Assembly: GCA_036250195.1 (NCBI GenBank)
Contig: JAVHZZ010000007.1
Coordinates: 160,631,150-160,695,149 of the forward strand
Direction of reading: 5' to 3'
Origin: Mixophyes australis
Taxonomy: Eukaryota; Chordata; Amphibia; Anura; Limnodynastidae
DNA: 64,000 nt
Made by a program: the position numbers and the translations under genes. Below are positions 59,821-64,000 of the stretch, one piece after another. Below the pieces are notes generated by a model that was given only the letters and a program-made list of their open reading frames with translations, ran no database searches and was not told where the DNA came from. Numbering within the stretch: the stretch's first letter is position 1; each line of letters opens with the position of its first letter.

Positions 59821-60729
59821 CACTGGGCCTGGTCATCAAGGCCTGCCGATGTTGAGTGGATCATATGCAAAATCACTCTGTGCATGCCCAGAATCGGCAG
59901 AAATGTCCATGAACACAGTCTTGTTCGGTGCGCTGGTGAGTGCAAAGGGCACTTACTACAGCCTGCGATTTTTCCGTGGTGAATATACAATAGGGCCGTG
60001 CCAAACTCAAGTACACGCTGCAAAGACTGTACATGGACAAATCCAGCTCTCTGCATCTATGTTTTTCTGCCATATCACTTGCTCCAGCTACAGGGCTAGT
60101 CTAAGCCCAGATTAGTAGTGAAGACAGTCTTGTATGCAGCTGCAACATGTGTTTGCAATCAGAAGCAACTGTAACAATGTATTTTCTGTTCAGTAGACAC
60201 TAACAACATTCTAACAATTGTATTTCATAGAAAATAAACAAAAAAAGAACACCTTTTTTTACTGTTTTTACATTAATGTCTCAACTCAGTGGTTCCTAAA
60301 CTGTGCACCCCAGGGAGCCTCGGCGATCTCACAGGGGTGCCTTGGCCTGGGCCAGCGATAAGCAAGGTTGAGGATTACTTGGTAATTATTTTGGCTTAGG
60401 GGTGCCTTGAAAAAATTATGGAGACCCTAAGGGTGCCTTAAACTGAAAAAGTTTGGGATCCACTGCCTTAACTATTATCAGTTAACAATAATGCAAGTTT
60501 TTTTTTCCTGTGTGGTCTTTGGCGAGTCTATAATCCACAGCAGTATTGTGCGCATCCCGCTGCGTCGGGTGTACACAGCACAGCAGACCTGCCCCCGATT
60601 TCAAAAGCACACGCATCTTGAGAGCCGTTCCTTGCCGAATTCAGGCGAACGCAAAGCCTAAATACGTGCATATAATCCTGAACGTGAGTTACACCCAGAA
60701 TGCAATGCCTGGAGGAACAGGCCCACTAT
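59821..60729. mobile_element. TIR element, TTAGGGCTGATTTATCC type, copy 2
   Basis: Aligns along its length with 31901-32682 (CAAAATCACTCTGTGCATGC, GGGCACTTACTACAGCCTGC, GTAACAATGTATTTTCTGTT, AAGCCTAAATACGTGCATAT), with a 180-bp MITE inserted. Ends are diverged inverted repeats (ACTGGGCCTGGTCATCAAGG and AACAGGCCCACTATG). Confidence 0.8.
60287..60465. mobile_element. hAT-like MITE, CAGTGGTTCC type, nested
   Basis: Ends CAGTGGTTCCTAAACTG and AGTTTGGGATCCACTG. Flanks TCTCAACT and CCTTAACT are six of eight identical, possibly an aged target duplication. The 31901-32682 copy lacks this insert, so it marks a later insertion. Confidence 0.85.
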
Positions 60730-60835
60730 GTGTCTGTAAATAATAAACCTAGTTTTCGAGGTGTGAAGACCTACATGGACATGTAGATCTATTACCTAAA
60801 TCACATTGGTGGCCCATAGAGTGTAATCCTGCGAG

Positions 60836-60952
60836 CGGCCTTCTCACCTCTTTGTCTGTTTTACCCAGTTTCTTTATTAGTTTACTGTGTTTGTCCCCAA
60901 TTGTAAAGCGCTACGGAATATGTTATAAATAAAGGATTATGATGATGATGGT
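60836..60952 (+). mobile_element. L2 LINE 3' end fragment
   Basis: Matches 40540-40660 (CCTCTTTGTCTGTTTTACCC, TTGTAAAGCGCTACGGAATA) and ends in an ATGATGATG tail. Only the 3' UTR remains. Confidence 0.9.
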
Positions 60953-61006
60953 TTCACAGTTTAGAAATTGTGATATTGGTCACTTTAAACCACTAACTGC
61001 TAATTT

Positions 61007-61191
61007 CACATGTCTCAGACCATCTTCAATATACTCACATGTCTCAGACCATCTTCAATATACTCACATGTCTCAGACCATCTTCAATATACTCACATGT
61101 CTCAGACCATCTTCAATATACTCACATGTCTCAGACCATCTTCAATATACTCACATGTCTCAGACCATCTTCAATATACTCACATGTCAAA
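61007..61191. repeat. 29-bp minisatellite, about 6 copies
   Basis: Perfect copies of ACATGTCTCAGACCATCTTC followed by AATATACTC. The identity of all copies suggests recent expansion. Confidence 0.97.
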
Positions 61192-61339
61192 CAAATATAC
61201 TTGTTGCCTCTAAAGCATCTTATAAGTTTTGTTTAGGAGTGAAGACAATCCCGGTTTAGGAATAATTACTGGTTTCATCATACTAGGTGCAAGAAGGTTA
61301 TTATTCCATTTGAAATGACCCTAGGCTTATGGTCTAGAA

Positions 61340-62120
61340 CATGTCCCAAAACAGGATCAAGTTTATAGTTGTCAAGAAAAATATTTCTATGTTTATGGGA
61401 TTTCCTATTAAACTTGGAAATAAATACAAACGACAAGCTTTTGCCAATAATAAATACGAACTACAAGCTTTTGCTTTTTTATTATTTAGTCTGTGTGTTA
61501 GTAGTTGTCTATCCTGTTTCAATGCATAATATTTTGCCTCATCTACTAAGAGGTCAGGATATCCTCTCTGAAGAAAATTGTGTTGCATTTTCTTTGCTTG
61601 TAATAGAAAGCATTCATCAAGCGTATAATTACATCTAAGCCTGCTCATCTGGCCCTTTGGTCTGTCCCTAATCCAAGGTCTGAAATGGTCACTATTATAG
61701 TGCAGATAAGAGCTGGAATCAACTCGTGACTTATAATTTGTTGAAACAATTTTGTCATCACCGAAAGGGTGATATCGAGTAAGTTGACTGAAAAATAGTC
61801 ATATTGAAGAGTGAATTTCAAATTAAAAGAATTAGTGTTTACAAAGTTAACAAATTCAGCTGCCAGTTCAGAACCACCTTCCCAAATAACAAAAAGGTCA
61901 TCAAAATAGTGGGCATAGAGCACCAAGTTTACCTCAAATGGACCACCCTAGATGAACTGGTCCTCAAATGACCCCATGTAAAAGTTGTCAAACTTGGGGC
62001 AAATTTGGTCCCCATGGCCATCCCTAGTGTCTCAAGATAAAAAATGGAATAAAAAATAAAATAGTTGGAAATAAGAATAAAGAAAATAGAATGCAAAAAA
62101 AAACAGTTCAATGGCTCCCT
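61340..62120 (-). pseudogene. Penelope-like element reverse transcriptase fragment
   Basis: On the minus strand, in order: LETLGMAMGTKFAPSL (about 62000-62030, the GxxMGxxFAPS motif), then after a frame change VLYAHYFDDLFVIWEGGSEL with the YxDD-type active site (about 61870-61925), NTNSFNLKFTLQYD and VNLLDITLS, then after another change MSRLRCNYTLDECFLLQAKK and NFLQRGYPDLLVDEAKYYAL (about 61530-61648). This order and wording are those of Penelope-like retroelements, which copy RNA with a telomerase-related reverse transcriptase. Several frameshifts and a missing start and endonuclease show it is dead. Confidence 0.85.
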
Positions 62121-62214
62121 GAGAACCCATTGCCCCTCTCAAGTGTGTGCCAGCAAATGGGCAATGAGGGTGTGCAAAGCCTAAATATCTATGGTCAAAA
62201 AACCAAATGCCAGC

Positions 62215-62745
62215 ACACTATTATATACTGTGCAGTGTGTATCTGACTACATTATATACTGAGCTGTGTATATCTGACTATATTATAAACTGTGCAGTGT
62301 GTATCTGACTACATTATATGCAGAGCTGTGTGTATCTGACTACATTATATACTGAGCTGTGTGTATCTGACTATATTATATGCAGAGCTGTGTGTATCTG
62401 ACTACATTATATACTGAGCTGTGTATATCTGACTATATTATATACTGTGCAGTGTGTATCTGACTACATTATATACTGAGCTGTGTGTATCTGACTACAT
62501 TATATACTGTGCAGTGTGTATCTGGCTATATTATATACTGTGCAGTGTGTATCTGGCTATATTATATACTGTGCAGTGTGTATCTGACTACATTATATAC
62601 TGAGCTGTGTGTATCTGACTAGATTATATGCAGAGCTGTGTGTATCTGACTACATTATATACTGAGCTGTGTGTATCTGACTATATTATATACTGTGCAG
62701 TGTGTATCTGACTACATTATATGCAGAGCTTGGCGTATCTGTCTC
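62215..62745. repeat. 31-bp minisatellite B, about 17 copies
   Basis: Unit TATCTGACTACATTATATAC plus TGAGCTGTGTG, period 31, with GTGCAG and GCAGAGC variants. It is the same family as array A at 56486-58115 (shared TATCTGACTA, ATTATA, GAGCT words) but a separate subfamily. Confidence 0.95.
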
Positions 62746-63351
62746 AAAGAGAACTATAGTGAAAAAGTAACAGACAGTAACGCCCTGGATGGGTTAAACA
62801 AGCGAAAATAGTCAAACACAATAGGCAGTAAGGAAACAGACTATAGACTGGAGGAGATTATAATAGAGAAGAGAGTGGTTGATATTAGATGAATTAAATT
62901 ACAGATTATAACAGTCAGGTAAGTCGGCCATAAATAGAATTGACAGGTAGAAATGCTATATTAGACAGACTCTAACAAGTAAAGGATTTCAGTCAGATAG
63001 AGAAGTGACAGGTAAAGAAGCATTAAAGCAGAAAGATTCTAGTCAGTCAGAGAAAGGGAAGTCACAGACAAGGAAACATCACAAGGGAAGATTATAGTGA
63101 GTGTACAGAAAGACAGTTACAGAGAAGTGACAGGCAGAGAAATAAACCAAGAAAGTGTCAGAATGGAGGCCAAGGTTTACTAAATAGAGTTTTACAATTA
63201 AAATCTAGGAACTGATCATTGAGGTCATTACCCATTGGCTCCCTACATTGGTAACTGGACTTACTCCTCTATCAGGGCAACATGTGCCGAAACTGAACAT
63301 TGAGCTGTGTTTTTTAATGCACTATATATTATACAGTTTTTGAAGTGGGCT
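62746..63351. other. Unique DNA with loose AGACAG words
   Basis: Repeated short phrases such as GACAGGTA and AGAGAAGTGACAGG give a weakly periodic look, possibly an ancient decayed tandem array. No gene. Confidence 0.45.
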
Positions 63352-63371
63352 AGTATATATATATATATATA
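63352..63371. repeat. (TA)n microsatellite
   Basis: TATATATATATATATATATA directly before ACATTG. Confidence 0.9.
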
Positions 63372-64000
63372 CATTGTAGAATAATCAGGGGTACGGGTAC
63401 TATCTCCTGGGGGAAGATGCGATGAACAGCAGCAGTAACCACACAAGTCCAGAGGCTTCAGGATAACAGCCACAGACAGTTTATTCACCAGCTTGTAAAC
63501 AACACAAAATATAAACAAAATCCTAGCCATCTGGCTACTAGCTAATACATTTAGCAAGACCCTCTCTCAGAACGACAACATATCATTGCTCACTGCAGCA
63601 CAGTGTCTCAGGAGACAACTCACCTCCTCCCTGTCACGACTAGTATAGCGTACCTGCTATCGTTGGCACTACTCGGAGGAAGGTGCGGAGTCTAACGTGC
63701 CCCTGGTGTTCACCAGGGACCCCCGCAAGGAGGTATGGACTTAGCTGCAGGAAACACGCAGGTCGCGGTCCTTCCACGAGTCAGATAGCGAAGCACGAGA
63801 GGAATGTCATACAGGCGGGTTCGGCAACGGTGCGGGCAATGCAGGTACACAAGAAGAATCCGAACGGGGTGTGAATCAAGCCGGGTCGATAACGTTCTGA
63901 CAGCGAGGTACAAAAGGGAGATCCAAAAGGGGTAGTCAAGGCAATCCGGGTCACAATGGTCACAGGCAAACGGCAATAAACTGGAGGAAGGCAAGGGTCA
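63372..64000. other. GC-richer unclassified repeat-like sequence, runs off the window
   Basis: From about 63630 the base composition rises (CCCCTGGTGTTCACCAGGGACCCCC, a short hairpin; GTCGCGGTCCTTCCACGAGT). It has the look of an LTR or leader of a retroelement but no protein motif could be read in either strand. The left part, 63380-63560, includes TTTATTCACCAGCTTG typical of a 3'-end sequence. No family assigned. Confidence 0.35.

Overview
This is a eukaryotic, vertebrate window, almost certainly from an amphibian (most likely a frog or toad) with a large genome full of transposons. I infer this from the repeat mix: Tc1/mariner, several hAT families, L2-type LINEs, a Penelope-like element, a Gmr1-like Ty3/gypsy element and palindromic MITEs of a style I associate with anurans. 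It also fits a single vertebrate exon lying in a sea of non-coding DNA. The species cannot be fixed from sequence alone.

Host gene content is one recognisable exon, on the minus strand at 8849-8963. It has a clean acceptor and donor and encodes the cytoplasmic tail end and transmembrane segment of a DPP6/DPP10-type auxiliary subunit of Kv4 potassium channels; DPP10 fits best. The rest of the window is therefore best read as introns of that gene: downstream intron at 1-8848 and upstream intron from 8964 to the end. No second exon was found.

Layout. 1-9.3 kb: a 20-bp minisatellite (1-2604) fused to a 5'-truncated Tc1 copy, a 36-bp minisatellite, a second Tc1 copy, a reversed L2 LINE fragment, the DPP exon and a TG/TA-rich microsatellite. 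9.3-16.3 kb: unique DNA with a possible conserved element, a 43-bp minisatellite (10.5-13.0 kb), an L2 fragment, a TIR repeat and a perfect fold-back MITE. 16.9-19.6 kb: an internally deleted hAT copy with exact 8-bp target duplications. 19.9-24.4 kb: a 30-bp GA-rich array with an 806-bp higher-order duplication, then an 88-bp array. 28.1-31.5 kb: an L2 scrap, a TIR repeat and a third, internally inverted hAT copy. 31.9-37 kb: TIR elements and small arrays. 37.6-40.7 kb: the best L2 copy, split by a hAT MITE. 42.2-54.6 kb: a Tc1 fragment, then a Gmr1-like Ty3/gypsy element whose integrase precedes its reverse transcriptase, then (through a chimeric junction in its 3' LTR) a hAT copy carrying an open 997-residue transposase. 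55-64 kb: 31-bp arrays, Penelope-like fragments, nested TIR elements and an unclassified GC-richer repeat.

The genes do not form a pathway. The common theme is mobile-element invasion and tandem-repeat expansion inside a long neuronal-gene intron. About a quarter of the window is tandem repeat. The related hAT copies show a family life history: near-autonomous copy, internally deleted copy and inverted relic, each with tandem arrays next to one or both ends.
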